Assembly (NCBI GenBank): GCA_007118445.1 | Contig: SKRP01000256.1 | Span: forward strand, 1 to 40,853 | Length of the DNA stretch: 40,853 nt | Reading direction: 5' to 3' | From: Natronohydrobacter sp. | GTDB taxonomy: Bacteria > Pseudomonadota > Alphaproteobacteria > Rhodobacterales > Rhodobacteraceae | Part shown: piece by piece, positions 8,225 to 16,976 of the stretch | Numbering within the stretch: position 1 is the first letter of the stretch | Layout of the letters: every line of letters begins with the position of its first letter | Notes under the pieces: model-generated | The model's input: the letters and a program-made list of their open reading frames with translations, nothing else | The model's database searches: none | What the model was told of the DNA's origin: nothing | Program-made: the position numbers and the translations under genes

Positions 8225-8908
8225 TCAGGACTGCCCGCGCTTCGCCATCAAGGCCGCCATGCGCGCATGGGCGGAAACTGTGGCAGGGTCAAAGGTCAGG
8301 TCATGCAGCTCGATCTTTCTGGCAAGCGAAATCCGCTGCAGCGCGCGTTCGGTCAGCGGGGCCTCGAACAAGGTCTGCGCGATCATGTCCCGCTCGGCCG
8401 CGTCCAGCGCCAAAAGTTCCGGTCCGTCATCGGACTGAACCGAAACCAGCGTGAACGGGGCCACGCGCAGCAATTCGGATTGTTCGATCACCAGATGCAA
8501 GCGCCCGGAGCCGAGATTGCGGCCCGCCGCGACCCGGCTCAGTATCTTGCGGGCGCGCTGGCGCAACAGGTCCAGACCGGCCTCGGCCTCATCGGCAGAA
8601 ACAAGTTCCGCACGCTTGTCATGCGGCACGCGCATGAGCCTGGCCTCGAAAAGATAGATGGCCACCAGCATCAGAACCGGGGCCTGCGCGATGATGATCG
8701 CCTTGTCGGGCCAGACGAAGGCCGCAATGACAAAGGGCGTCAGCACCAGCGCATAGCGCAGCACCTCGGTCTCGAAGATCATACGCGCGAGCAACGCCCA
8801 TCCACCCCCCCTGGGCCAGAGCGTGGTGCGCCCGAGATAGCGACGCGGCACCCAGCGGATGCGCAGGGGCTCGGTGTTCAGAACCGTGTCGGGGCTGAGG
8901 ATGAACAT
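8225..8908 (-). CDS. Hypothetical membrane protein with two TM segments
   Basis: About 227 residues from ATG 8908. Residues 50-95 form two adjacent hydrophobic segments (VLRYALVLTPFVIAAFVW and AIIIAQAPVLMLVAIYLFEA), followed by a soluble C-terminal domain of about 130 residues (KRAELVSADEAEAGLDLLRQRARKIL... to LTFDPATVSAHARMAALMAKR). I do not recognise the family. It lies 31 bases downstream of the GDPD gene in the same orientation and is probably co-transcribed. The ribosome site before 8908 is weak, so the start is uncertain; the in-frame extension to 9052 overlaps the GDPD gene and looks like shadow sequence. Confidence 0.65.
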   Translation of the reverse strand: MFILSPDTVLNTEPLRIRWVPRRYLGRTTLWPRGGGWALLARMIFETEVLRYALVLTPFVIAAFVWPDKAIIIAQAPVLMLVAIYLFEARLMRVPHDKRAELVSADEAEAGLDLLRQRARKILSRVAAGRNLGSGRLHLVIEQSELLRVAPFTLVSVQSDDGPELLALDAAERDMIAQTLFEAPLTERALQRISLARKIELHDLTFDPATVSAHARMAALMAKRGQS

Positions 8909-8939
8909 GCGTAGCGAGTTGGTGCGCGGCGTGGGCAGG

Positions 8940-9839
8940 TCAAGACCGATGCAGCGCGCGCAAGGGGTAATCCGTGATGATCCCGTCCACGCCCAGACCG
9001 ACCATCCTGTCAATCGCGGTCGGGTCATTGACTGTCCAGACATTGACCGCAAGCCCCAGTGCCTGCGCCTGCGCCAGATCCTCCGCTGTCAGGTCGAGGT
9101 AATGCGGGCACCAGCACTGCGCTCCTTGCGCGGCGATAAGGCGCGGCAGACAGAACTGATATTCCGCAAGGCTCTGCCCCGCCATCCAGGGCGAGCCCTG
9201 ATAAATCGTGCAATCCGGGCCAGAGCGCGCAAGACTGAGATACCCAAGCGCCATCTCCGGCGCCATGCGGCGCAATTCGTGCAACATATTCCAGTCAAAG
9301 GAAGACACCACCACGGGATTTGCGCCACCATGTCGCGTCATGACCTGCAACAGGGCTGCGACCATGCGCGCGGGGGGTGTTCCAAGCTCGGGATGATCGG
9401 CGAAGGACTTGATTTCGATATTCAGGATCATCGCCGGGTCTGCCGATGCCCAGTCCAGAAACCCGGCCAGCGAAGGCACCCGCGCAGCATCCACCGCGCG
9501 TTGTTCGGGGAAGCGTGCAGAATAGGGATGTTCCGGGTTGAGACGCCCCAAATCATATGCCTGCAGCTCTGCAGCGGTCAGCGTGGTCACGTTCGGGCCC
9601 GGTTCTGCCAGCCAGTTGCCCTGGCTGTCCCGCGCCAGCTGCGGCGGCAGCAGTGGATCATGCAGGATCACCGGAACCCCGTCGGCGCTCAGCTGAACAT
9701 CAATCTCGACGGCCTTGAACCCCTGCGCGCGCAGCCAGTGAAAGCCTTCCATCGTGTTCTCGGGCAGAACCCCGCGCGCGCCGCGGTGACCATAGATCAC
9801 TGGCCGCGCACTAGGTCTGCGAAAGGGATTGCGGATCAT
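8940..9839 (-). CDS. Glycerophosphodiester phosphodiesterase
   Basis: 299 residues of the GDPD TIM-barrel family. The N-terminal VIYGHRGARGVLPENTMEGF holds the catalytic His-Arg and Glu. AVEIDVQLSADGVPVILHDPLL carries the metal ligands and second His, and ILNIEIKS and VNVWTVNDPTAIDRMVGLGVDGIITDYP complete the barrel. It hydrolyses glycerophosphodiesters to glycerol-3-phosphate and an alcohol. No signal peptide is seen, so it is a cytoplasmic UgpQ-like form. ATG 9839 has AGGGGGACAGG upstream. Its position directly after an ABC importer suggests the importer brings in its substrate (inference). Confidence 0.9.
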   Translation of the reverse strand: MIRNPFRRPSARPVIYGHRGARGVLPENTMEGFHWLRAQGFKAVEIDVQLSADGVPVILHDPLLPPQLARDSQGNWLAEPGPNVTTLTAAELQAYDLGRLNPEHPYSARFPEQRAVDAARVPSLAGFLDWASADPAMILNIEIKSFADHPELGTPPARMVAALLQVMTRHGGANPVVVSSFDWNMLHELRRMAPEMALGYLSLARSGPDCTIYQGSPWMAGQSLAEYQFCLPRLIAAQGAQCWCPHYLDLTAEDLAQAQALGLAVNVWTVNDPTAIDRMVGLGVDGIITDYPLRALHRS

Positions 9840-9865
9840 CCTGTCCCCCTGGATCGCATGCGGGG

Positions 9866-11485
9866 TCACAGGCCCGGCAGGCTGCGGGTTTTCAGAAGCC
9901 GGTTCAGCCAGTCGGGATCCATTTCCGGCACAGAGGACAGCAACAATTCCGAATAGGGCTCATGCGGCGGCGAAAAAATATCGGCTTTGGGGCCTTGCTC
10001 GACGATCCGACCCTGCTGCATGATCACCACCTCATCGGCAATCGCGCGCACGGTCGCCAGATCATGGGTGATGAACATATAGGCCAGCCTGAACTCGCGC
10101 TGCAGCTTGTCGAGCAGTTTCAGGATGCCCTCCTGCACGATCTGATCCAGCGCGCTGGTGACTTCATCGCAGATGATCAGCCTTGGTTCGGCCGCCAATG
10201 CGCGGGCAATGCCGATGCGTTGTTTCTGTCCGCCGGACAGCTCGCCCGGCAGCCGGTCGATGAATTTATCCGGCTCCAGCTCGATCAGGTCCAGCAATTC
10301 GCGGACGCGCGAATCCAGCGCGCGCCCGCTCAGGCCGAGATACATCTGCGCGGGACGCCCGATCAGTTCCCGCAGCCGCAGTTTGGGGTTCAGCGCGGTG
10401 TCGGCCATCTGATAGATCATCTGGCACTGGCGCAACTGCGCGCGGCTGCGGCTGCGGTAATCAGGGGGCAGCGGCACGCCCTCGAACAGCACCTGACCTG
10501 CGCGCGGCGGCAAAAGCCCGGTGATCACCCGCGCCGCTGTAGACTTGCCCGACCCGCTTTCGCCGACCACGGCCACGGTCCGGCCTGCATGAATGTCGAA
10601 GCTGATATCATGCAGGATATCGACCTTGCCATAGCCTGCGGTCACGCCCTGCACCGACACCAGTGGCTGGCCGGTCGCAGGCGGCTGGACCTCGCGCTGG
10701 AAACTGCGCACGGCCCAGAGGCTGCGGGTATAATCCTCTTTCGGGCTGGCCAGCATGGTGCGGGTGTCGGCCTCCTCGACCTCGCGCCCGCGCAGCAGGA
10801 TCTTGATCCGGTCCGCCATCTGCGCCACCACGGCCAGATCATGGGTGATATAGATCGCGGCTGTGTCATGATCGCGCACAATGTCGCGGATCGCGGACAG
10901 AACCTCGATCTGCGTGGTGACATCGAGCGCTGTCGTCGGCTCGTCAAAAATGATCAGATCCGGGCGGCAGGCCATCGCCATCGCGGTCATGGCGCGCTGC
11001 AACTGCCCGCCCGAGACCTGATGCGGGTAGCGAAACCCGATCTCTTCAGGCGCAGGAAGCTGCATCTTGCGATAGAGCGCGACGGCCTCGGCGGCGACCT
11101 TGCGGCGCGGCTGGCCCTTGAGCACCGGCACTTCGCCATATTGATCGATCAGCTTATGCGCCGGGTTGAAACTGGCCGCAGCCGATTGCGCGACATAGGC
11201 GATGCGCTGCCCGCGCAGCCCCCGCTTCACGCGCTCGGACGCCTTGCGCAGATCGATCCCGTCAAACAGGATCTCGCCCCCGGAAATCCGGCAGCCATCC
11301 CGCGCAAAGCCCATCGCGGCCAGCCCCAGCGTGGATTTCCCGGCCCCGGATTCGCCGATCAGCCCCAGAACCTCGCCCCGGTGCAGAGTCAGGTTCATGT
11401 TCTCGATGATCGGCTGCCAATCCTCGCCCGCATGGCCCTCGACCGTCAGATCCCGGATGGTCAGCAATGGCGCGCCGCGTGTCAT
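9866..11485 (-). CDS. ABC transporter, fused dual ATP-binding protein (DppD-DppF type)
   Basis: 539 residues with two complete nucleotide-binding domains. Domain 1 has Walker A GESGAGKST (about residue 43), signature VSGGQLQRA and Walker B LIIFDEPTTALD. Domain 2 has Walker A GESGSGKST (about 315), signature LSGGQKQR and Walker B LIICDEVTSALD. The second lacks the usual Pro after the Walker B Glu (DEV), seen in some members. Oligopeptide importers usually use two separate ATPases; the fused form is common in Alphaproteobacteria. The start overlaps the stop of the upstream permease, so translation is coupled. Confidence 0.93.
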   Translation of the reverse strand: MTRGAPLLTIRDLTVEGHAGEDWQPIIENMNLTLHRGEVLGLIGESGAGKSTLGLAAMGFARDGCRISGGEILFDGIDLRKASERVKRGLRGQRIAYVAQSAAASFNPAHKLIDQYGEVPVLKGQPRRKVAAEAVALYRKMQLPAPEEIGFRYPHQVSGGQLQRAMTAMAMACRPDLIIFDEPTTALDVTTQIEVLSAIRDIVRDHDTAAIYITHDLAVVAQMADRIKILLRGREVEEADTRTMLASPKEDYTRSLWAVRSFQREVQPPATGQPLVSVQGVTAGYGKVDILHDISFDIHAGRTVAVVGESGSGKSTAARVITGLLPPRAGQVLFEGVPLPPDYRSRSRAQLRQCQMIYQMADTALNPKLRLRELIGRPAQMYLGLSGRALDSRVRELLDLIELEPDKFIDRLPGELSGGQKQRIGIARALAAEPRLIICDEVTSALDQIVQEGILKLLDKLQREFRLAYMFITHDLATVRAIADEVVIMQQGRIVEQGPKADIFSPPHEPYSELLLSSVPEMDPDWLNRLLKTRSLPGL

Positions 11486-12405
11486 ATCCGCTCCTTCAGG
11501 CCAGAGGCCCGGTATAGCTGCCAGTCAACGATGAAATTCACCGCCACTGTCAGAAGCGCAATCGCGCCAGCGGGCAGCAGCGGGGTGACATCGCCGAAGG
11601 TGATCAGCGTGGCATTGTCGCGCACCATCGAGCCCCAATCGGCGGTCGGCGGCTGAATGCCAAGGCCAAGGAAGGACAGCGAAGAGATCGTCAGGAACAC
11701 GAAACAGAAGCGCAGTCCGAATTCCGCGACCAGAGGCGCCAGCGCATTGGGCAGGATTTCACGCCGGATCAGATACCATGTGCCCTCGCCGCGCAGGCGG
11801 GCCGCTTCGACATAATCCATCACCACGACACCCTGCGCAACGGAACGCGCTATGCGGTAGACGCGGGTCGCATCGACAGCGGCGATGACCAGGATCAGCG
11901 TCAGAACCGAGGTGCCGAAGATCGTCAGCAGCAGCAGCGAGAAGATCAGCGAGGGGATGGCCATCAGCGCATCGACAAAGCGCGACAGGCCCTGATCCAG
12001 CCAGCCACCGCGCAGGGCCGCCCAGATGCCCAAGAGCGAGCCGACCAGAAAGGCCAGCGCCGTGGTCGCAAAAGCGATGCCCACGGTATTGCGCGCGCCA
12101 TAGATCAGCCGCGACAGCATATCGCGGCCCAGCCGGTCGGTGCCCAGCCAATGCGTGCTGTCCCAGGGCTGGAATTGCGAGCCGACCACAGCGCGTTCGG
12201 GAAACGGGGCCAGCAGCGGCGCGAACAGCGCGACGAAGACATAAAGCCCGACCACCATCAGCCCGAAAGCCGCTGTCAGCGGCATGGTCCCCGCCGCATA
12301 GGCCATGTCACGCGGCAGAAGGCGCGCAAGCGCCGCCCGGAACGCCCATGACAGCGGGATGCTGACGGCCACGAAAGCGATCAGGAAAACCACGACCCCC
12401 ATCAT
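11482..12405 (-). CDS. ABC transporter permease, OppC/DppC-like
   Basis: 307 residues with about six membrane helices. The OppC-type extracytoplasmic motif is present (HWLGTDRLGRDMLSRLIYGARNTVGIAF), and the EAA coupling loop reads VVMDYVEAARLRGEGTWYLIRREILPNALAPL. It pairs with the OppB-like permease, whose stop it overlaps, to form the channel of an importer for peptides or other polar compounds. Confidence 0.92.
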   Translation of the reverse strand: MMGVVVFLIAFVAVSIPLSWAFRAALARLLPRDMAYAAGTMPLTAAFGLMVVGLYVFVALFAPLLAPFPERAVVGSQFQPWDSTHWLGTDRLGRDMLSRLIYGARNTVGIAFATTALAFLVGSLLGIWAALRGGWLDQGLSRFVDALMAIPSLIFSLLLLTIFGTSVLTLILVIAAVDATRVYRIARSVAQGVVVMDYVEAARLRGEGTWYLIRREILPNALAPLVAEFGLRFCFVFLTISSLSFLGLGIQPPTADWGSMVRDNATLITFGDVTPLLPAGAIALLTVAVNFIVDWQLYRASGLKERI

Positions 12406-13355
12406 TTCCTCCGCATCAGGCGCGGATTGGTGAGCGTCGAGAGCACATCAGCCGTCAGATTGAGCAGCACATAGGCCGAGGCAAAGATCAGCGCGATGGC
12501 CTGCACCACGGCAATATCACGCTTGGACACGCTGTCGACCATCAACTGGCCAAGACCGGGATAGACGAACACCACCTCGACCACCACGACCCCGGTGATC
12601 AGATAGGCAAGATTGATCGCGATCACATTGATGATCGGGGCCAGCGCATTGGGCAGAGCGTGGCGCAGCACGATACGCAAGGGCGACAGGCCTTTCAGCC
12701 GCGCCATCTCGATATAGGGCTGCGCCATCAGATTGATGATCGCCGCGCGGGTCATGCGCATCATATGCGCTGTCACCACCAGCGTCAGGGTCAGGGCGGG
12801 CAGGAAGGTGACATAAAGCTTGTCGCCCAGACTCATATTCGGGGAAATCCGCGTCATGGACGGGAAATAGCCGCTCTGCGCCAGCAGGAAGATCAGGATA
12901 TAGGCGAGGAAGAATTCGGGAAATGAAATCGCCGAGAGCGCGCCGGCATTGGCGACACGGTCAAACAGCGAATTGCGCCACAGCGCGGCCAGAACGCCCA
13001 GGATCAGCGACAGCGGCACGGCAATCGCCGCCGCATAGAGCGCCAGAAAAACCGTATTGCCCAACCGCGTGGCCAGCATATCGGCTATCGGGCGGCGCGT
13101 GGCCAGCGAGACCCCGAAATCGCCCTGCAACACGCCGGTCAGCCAGGCCCAGTAGCGCACTGGCGCAGGCTGATCCAGCCCAAGCTGCGCGCGCAGCGCA
13201 GCCACAGTTTCCGGCGTCGCCGATTGCCCGAGCAGGGTCGAGGCCAGATCGCCCGGCAGCAATTCGGTCGCGCCGAAAATCACCAGCGACACGACAAAGA
13301 GTGTGAGCACCCCCAACGCCAGGCGCTGCAGGATCATCATGAGGACCAGATGCAT
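12402..13355 (-). CDS. ABC transporter permease, OppB/DppB-like
   Basis: 317 residues with about six membrane helices. The N-terminal LALGVLTLFVVSLVIFGATELLPGDLASTLLG is typical of OppB, and the EAA loop is YIEMARLKGLSPLRIVLRHALPNALAPIINV. A strong AGGGGGG lies 3 bases before the ATG. It is the first permease after the binding-protein gene, with an 82-base gap holding a GC-rich hairpin. Confidence 0.92.
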   Translation of the reverse strand: MHLVLMMILQRLALGVLTLFVVSLVIFGATELLPGDLASTLLGQSATPETVAALRAQLGLDQPAPVRYWAWLTGVLQGDFGVSLATRRPIADMLATRLGNTVFLALYAAAIAVPLSLILGVLAALWRNSLFDRVANAGALSAISFPEFFLAYILIFLLAQSGYFPSMTRISPNMSLGDKLYVTFLPALTLTLVVTAHMMRMTRAAIINLMAQPYIEMARLKGLSPLRIVLRHALPNALAPIINVIAINLAYLITGVVVVEVVFVYPGLGQLMVDSVSKRDIAVVQAIALIFASAYVLLNLTADVLSTLTNPRLMRRK

Positions 13356-13394
13356 TGTCCCCCCTGTTTTTCATTCTTGCGTCCGGGATCAGAC

Positions 13395-13436
13395 GTGGTC
13401 CCCGCCCCCGCGCAGCCGAGGGAGCGGGGCAAGGTT
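13395..13436 (-). other. GC-rich inverted repeat between binding protein and permease genes
   Basis: Just downstream of the binding-protein stop, the minus strand has CCCCGC...GCGGGG arms around a GC-rich loop. There is no T-tract, so it is more likely an mRNA-stabilising or attenuating hairpin than a terminator. Such hairpins often keep binding-protein mRNA in excess over permease mRNA (inference). Confidence 0.4.
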
Positions 13437-13437
13437 A

Positions 13438-14973
13438 TCAGGCGAACCACCAGCGCTCAGTTGCGCGGAAGCCGTCAATATTCCAGTTCGCCGAGACCTG
13501 TTCCGGCGTCGCCACATTCAGCGCAGTGGCCATGACATAATTGTTGTTCATCGGAATGATGACCGAGCCCTCGAAGGATACGATGCGCTGCATCTCGTGA
13601 TACATTTCGCGGCGCAGATCCTCGTTCACTTCCGAACGCGCCTTGACCAGCAGCTCATTGAAACGCTCATGTTCCCAGAAACTGTCATTCCAGGCCGCTC
13701 CGGCCGCATAGCCGGTGGTGAACATGTGATCCTCGACCGCGCGTCCGCCCCAGTAGCTGGCAACGAAAGGTTTCTGCATCCAGACATTGTCCCAGTAGCC
13801 GTCATTGGGTTCGCGCACGAGGTTGATATTGATCCCCGCCTGCGCTGCCGTCTCGGCAAAGAGCGCACCAGCATCCACGGCCCCGGCGAAAGCGGCATCG
13901 GCGACATTCAGATCGACTGAAAGGCTCTCCATCCCAGCCTGACGCAGATAATAGCGCGCGCGGTCCGGATCGAACTCTTTGGGCTCCATATCGGCGTAGA
14001 AATAGCGATTGGCCGGCCCGATCGGGTTGTCATTGGACACAGCCCCATGCCCGCCCAGAATCGTATCGACCATCTGCTGACGGTCAATCGCGTATTTCAA
14101 CGCCAGCCGCACATTATTGTCATCAAACGGCGCGGCGCGGCTGTCCATCGGGAAGACATAATGCGCATTGCCGGGGATCGACAGGATATTGGCGACATTG
14201 CGCGCTTCCAGCATCCCGATGGTTGCAGGGTCGATCTGGTCGATCAGATCAACCTGCCCGGTCATCAGCGCATTCAGCCGGGCGGCAGAATCGAGGATCG
14301 CCAGAATCTCGACCCGGTCGAAATGCGCGCGATGCGATTTCCAGTAATCGGGATTGCGGTTCAGCGTGGCCTGAACGCCGGGCTCATAGCTTTCGACGAT
14401 ATAGGGGCCGCAACCATCGGTCGAGGTCGGATCGATCTTGCCATCCGCGCCGGGCATGATCGCCAGATGATAATCCGACATCAGATAGGGGAAATCGCCA
14501 TTGGGCGCGTCCAGCGTGACGACGACATTGTCGCCATCGGCACGGATATCCGTCACCGGGTCAAAGAACTGCTTGATGGCAGAGGTCGCATCGTCGCCGC
14601 GGTGATGGTTGAGCGAGGCGATCACATCGTCAACAGTCACATCCTTGCCGGAATGGAATGTGACACCCTGCCGGATGCGGAACACCCAGGTCTGGCCATC
14701 ATCCGAATCCCAGCTTTCGGCGATCTCGCCGATCAGCTGGCCATCCGAATCCACTTCGATCAGCTGGTTGTGACGCGCGGCTGCAAATACCTGCGCATAA
14801 AGGTTATCCCACAAACCCGGATCATAACCATCGGTCGAGTTGCCATGCCCCAGCCCGATGCGGAAATTCCCGCCCTTCTGCGGTTCTGCGCGGGCCGGGC
14901 GATAGCTTGCTGGCAGGATCAGGCCCGCTGCCCCAAGCGCTGTCGCCCCCTGCAAAAGCCTGCGGCGCGTCAC
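13438..14973 (-). CDS. ABC transporter substrate-binding protein, family 5 (Tat-exported)
   Basis: A family 5 extracellular solute-binding protein (dipeptide/nickel/opine type) of about 511 residues. The twin-arginine signal TRRRLLQGATALGAAGLILPAS ends near ARA, so the protein is periplasmic. Family landmarks are ESWDSDDGQTWVFRIRQGVTFHSGKDVTVDDV and NVRLALKYAIDRQQMVD. The ORF is open to 15141 with no well-placed standard start. GTG 14973 directly precedes TRRRLL but lacks a ribosome site. A good AGGGAG lies 9 bases before an ACG codon at 15000, which would give a textbook Tat n-region. It heads the ABC-GDPD-ADH operon. The ligand is unknown. Confidence 0.88.
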   Translation of the reverse strand: MTRRRLLQGATALGAAGLILPASYRPARAEPQKGGNFRIGLGHGNSTDGYDPGLWDNLYAQVFAAARHNQLIEVDSDGQLIGEIAESWDSDDGQTWVFRIRQGVTFHSGKDVTVDDVIASLNHHRGDDATSAIKQFFDPVTDIRADGDNVVVTLDAPNGDFPYLMSDYHLAIMPGADGKIDPTSTDGCGPYIVESYEPGVQATLNRNPDYWKSHRAHFDRVEILAILDSAARLNALMTGQVDLIDQIDPATIGMLEARNVANILSIPGNAHYVFPMDSRAAPFDDNNVRLALKYAIDRQQMVDTILGGHGAVSNDNPIGPANRYFYADMEPKEFDPDRARYYLRQAGMESLSVDLNVADAAFAGAVDAGALFAETAAQAGININLVREPNDGYWDNVWMQKPFVASYWGGRAVEDHMFTTGYAAGAAWNDSFWEHERFNELLVKARSEVNEDLRREMYHEMQRIVSFEGSVIIPMNNNYVMATALNVATPEQVSANWNIDGFRATERWWFA

Positions 14974-15150
14974 ACCAGTTTGATGAGCTTTGTTGGTCGT
15001 GTTGTGTTTCTCCCTGTTGCGGCGCGTTCGGTGTCTGACGATGCCCGCCACGACGCGCCACGGTTTCTCCGCGCATAAGGTCAGCATTTCGTAACATGAA
15101 GTTGACACGACAAATAAGGGCAAAAGCAATCCTGCCGTCAAGCCTTCGAT

Positions 15151-15166
15151 TTGACTGGCCAGTCAA
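15151..15166. promoter_or_regulatory. Perfect 16-bp palindrome TTGACTGGCCAGTCAA
   Basis: TTGACTGGCCAGTCAA is identical to its reverse complement. Size and form resemble operators of TetR-type dimers (for example the RutR class TTGACCA-NN-TGGTCAA). It lies upstream of the ABC operon start and about 500 bases before chrA. No TetR gene is visible nearby, so the binding protein would be encoded elsewhere. Confidence 0.55.
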
Positions 15167-15654
15167 TAAAAGGCCATGGCTTTCGACGCCAGCTTGACTC
15201 GGGTCGGGCGAAAAGACTGCCGGAACCGATGCCAGGAGAACCCCGGATAATCTGTACATGCCCTTTGTTTCGCGGATTTTCAGAGGTTGTTCATGGCTTT
15301 CAGGTTAACGCCCGCGCCGGAACCATCGCTGCAGCGATTCTGCATCTCTGTGCAATATTCGACGACCCCGCCCTGTTCGACCCGGTTTCGGATATTGCCA
15401 TATGCGGCCAGAGACCCCCGACAAAGTTTCTGCAATTCGGCATTGCACCGGATACAGCCGAGAATGGTGGCTGCATGGTTCATCTGATCCCGAATGTCTG
15501 TTTCTTGATTGGATCGTGCGAAAAAATGGCCATACGGGTTGCGCGCATGTCCGGCCATGTCAAACTTCACCGACACAGATCGCGCGCGCGACGAAATGGA
15601 CCAGTGAGACGCGACGATTGGACCCGATGCGCCTGCAGAGCATATTCAGGGAGG
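15167..15654. other. Gene-poor interval, nothing recognised
   Basis: About 490 bases between the ABC operon promoter region and chrA. Open frames exist on both strands (a 98-codon minus ORF and an upstream extension of the chrA frame), but neither encodes anything I recognise and neither has a good ribosome site. Base composition looks less GC-rich around 15250-15560 than in neighbouring genes. Confidence 0.5.
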
Positions 15655-16878
15655 ATGCATTTGACGAACCAGCCACCACCTGGCCAGCCACAAGCCGGGG
15701 CAGGCTCACCGGGCGAAGTCTTTGTTGCTTTCCTGAAGCTCGGTCTGACCTCGTTCGGCGGCCCGATCGCCCATCTGGGCTATTTCCGCGACGAGCTGGT
15801 GATACGGCGCAAATGGCTGAGTGACAGCGCCTATGCCGATCTTGTGGCGCTATGTCAGTTCCTGCCGGGTCCGGCCTCCAGCCAGGTGGGCTTCGCACTG
15901 GGGATGATGCGCGCAGGATGGGCCGGGGCACTGGCGGCCTTTCTGGCCTTCACCCTGCCCTCGGCGTTGCTGCTGCTGGGCTTTGCCCTGACTGCAGCCA
16001 ACCTGCAGGGGCCTGCAGCTTCAGGGGCGCTGAACGGGCTGAAGATCGTTGCAGTGGCCATCATCGCCCATGCGCTCTGGGGCATGGCGCGCAGCCTGTG
16101 CCCTGACAGGCTACGCGCCAGCATCGCGGCCGGGGCTGTGGTCGTCCTCGCCATTCTGCCCGGCGCATCCGGCATGATCTTTGCCATCCTGCTGGGCGCG
16201 CTTTCCGGGCTGGCCTTGTTGCGCGGCACCGTACCATCCACAGGCGGCGCTGTGGTCATGCCAGTGACGCGCGGCATGGCCAGTGCTGCACTGATTGCCT
16301 TTTTCGGCTTGCTTGCGCTCCTGCCGCTGCTTGCTGGCCAGAGCCCGGTTCTGGCCCTGATCGACAGTTTCTACAGGGCCGGCGCGCTTGTGTTCGGCGG
16401 CGGCCATGTCGTTCTGCCCTTGCTGCAGGCCGAATTTGTCGCAACGGGCCAGGTCACGGCCGATGACTTCCTCGCCGGATATGGCGCGGCGCAGGCCGTG
16501 CCGGGGCCGCTTTTCACCTTTGCGGCCTATCTGGGGGCCGTGATGGGGTCAGCTCCAACGGGCATCACCGGCGCAGGTCTGGCGCTGATGGCCATCTTCC
16601 TGCCGGGGTTTCTGCTGCTGGCAGGTGTGCTGCCCTTCTGGGACCAGTTTCGCAGCATGGCGCGCGCGCAAACGCTGATGCAGGGGGCCAATGCAGCGGT
16701 GGTCGGGATACTCGGTGCGGCGCTCTACAGCCCGGTCTTTACCAGCGCCATCGGCGATCTGCGCGAATTTGCCCTTGCACTGACCTGTTTCATCCTTCTG
16801 CTCTTGTGGAAAACCCCGCCCTGGATCGTCGTGATCCTTGCGGCCCTCGGGGGCACCGGGCTCGCCCTGGCCGCGTGA
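15655..16878 (+). CDS. chrA: ChrA-family chromate/anion transporter
   Basis: About 407 residues with two homologous CHR domains. The N-terminal half shows the hallmark LTSFGGPIAHLGYFRDELVIRRKWLSD...LCQFLPGPASSQVGFALG; the C-terminal half repeats it as RAGALVFGGGHVVLPLLQAEFVATG...YGAAQAVPGPLFTFAAYLGA. Around ten to twelve membrane helices are expected. Characterised members export chromate, but many are of unknown role. ATG 15655 is only one base after GGGAGG; TTG 15661 (LTNQPPPG) has the better 7-base spacing and may be the true start. No ChrB-type regulator is adjacent. Confidence 0.88.
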   Translation: MHLTNQPPPGQPQAGAGSPGEVFVAFLKLGLTSFGGPIAHLGYFRDELVIRRKWLSDSAYADLVALCQFLPGPASSQVGFALGMMRAGWAGALAAFLAFTLPSALLLLGFALTAANLQGPAASGALNGLKIVAVAIIAHALWGMARSLCPDRLRASIAAGAVVVLAILPGASGMIFAILLGALSGLALLRGTVPSTGGAVVMPVTRGMASAALIAFFGLLALLPLLAGQSPVLALIDSFYRAGALVFGGGHVVLPLLQAEFVATGQVTADDFLAGYGAAQAVPGPLFTFAAYLGAVMGSAPTGITGAGLALMAIFLPGFLLLAGVLPFWDQFRSMARAQTLMQGANAAVVGILGAALYSPVFTSAIGDLREFALALTCFILLLLWKTPPWIVVILAALGGTGLALAA

Positions 16879-16976
16879 GTGGTCTGCCCAGCGAGCAAAA
16901 CCATTGCCGCGCCCAGTCTTGCGCTGGCCCTGCCCGCCGGTGTTCATATGCGTGACGCGACATCACAGGCGGATGC

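Noticed and set aside
9962-11656. 564-aa plus-strand ORF antisense to the ABC ATPase
   Set aside because: No recognisable domain, His/Arg/Gln-rich composition, fully covered by the strongly supported ATPase gene.
13395-13436. Rho-independent terminator after the binding-protein gene
   Set aside because: GC-rich hairpin without a T-tract and followed by permeases of the same system; recorded as a hairpin only.
15280-15576. 98-aa minus-strand ORF upstream of chrA
   Set aside because: No ribosome site, no known motif, and the opposite strand is equally open.
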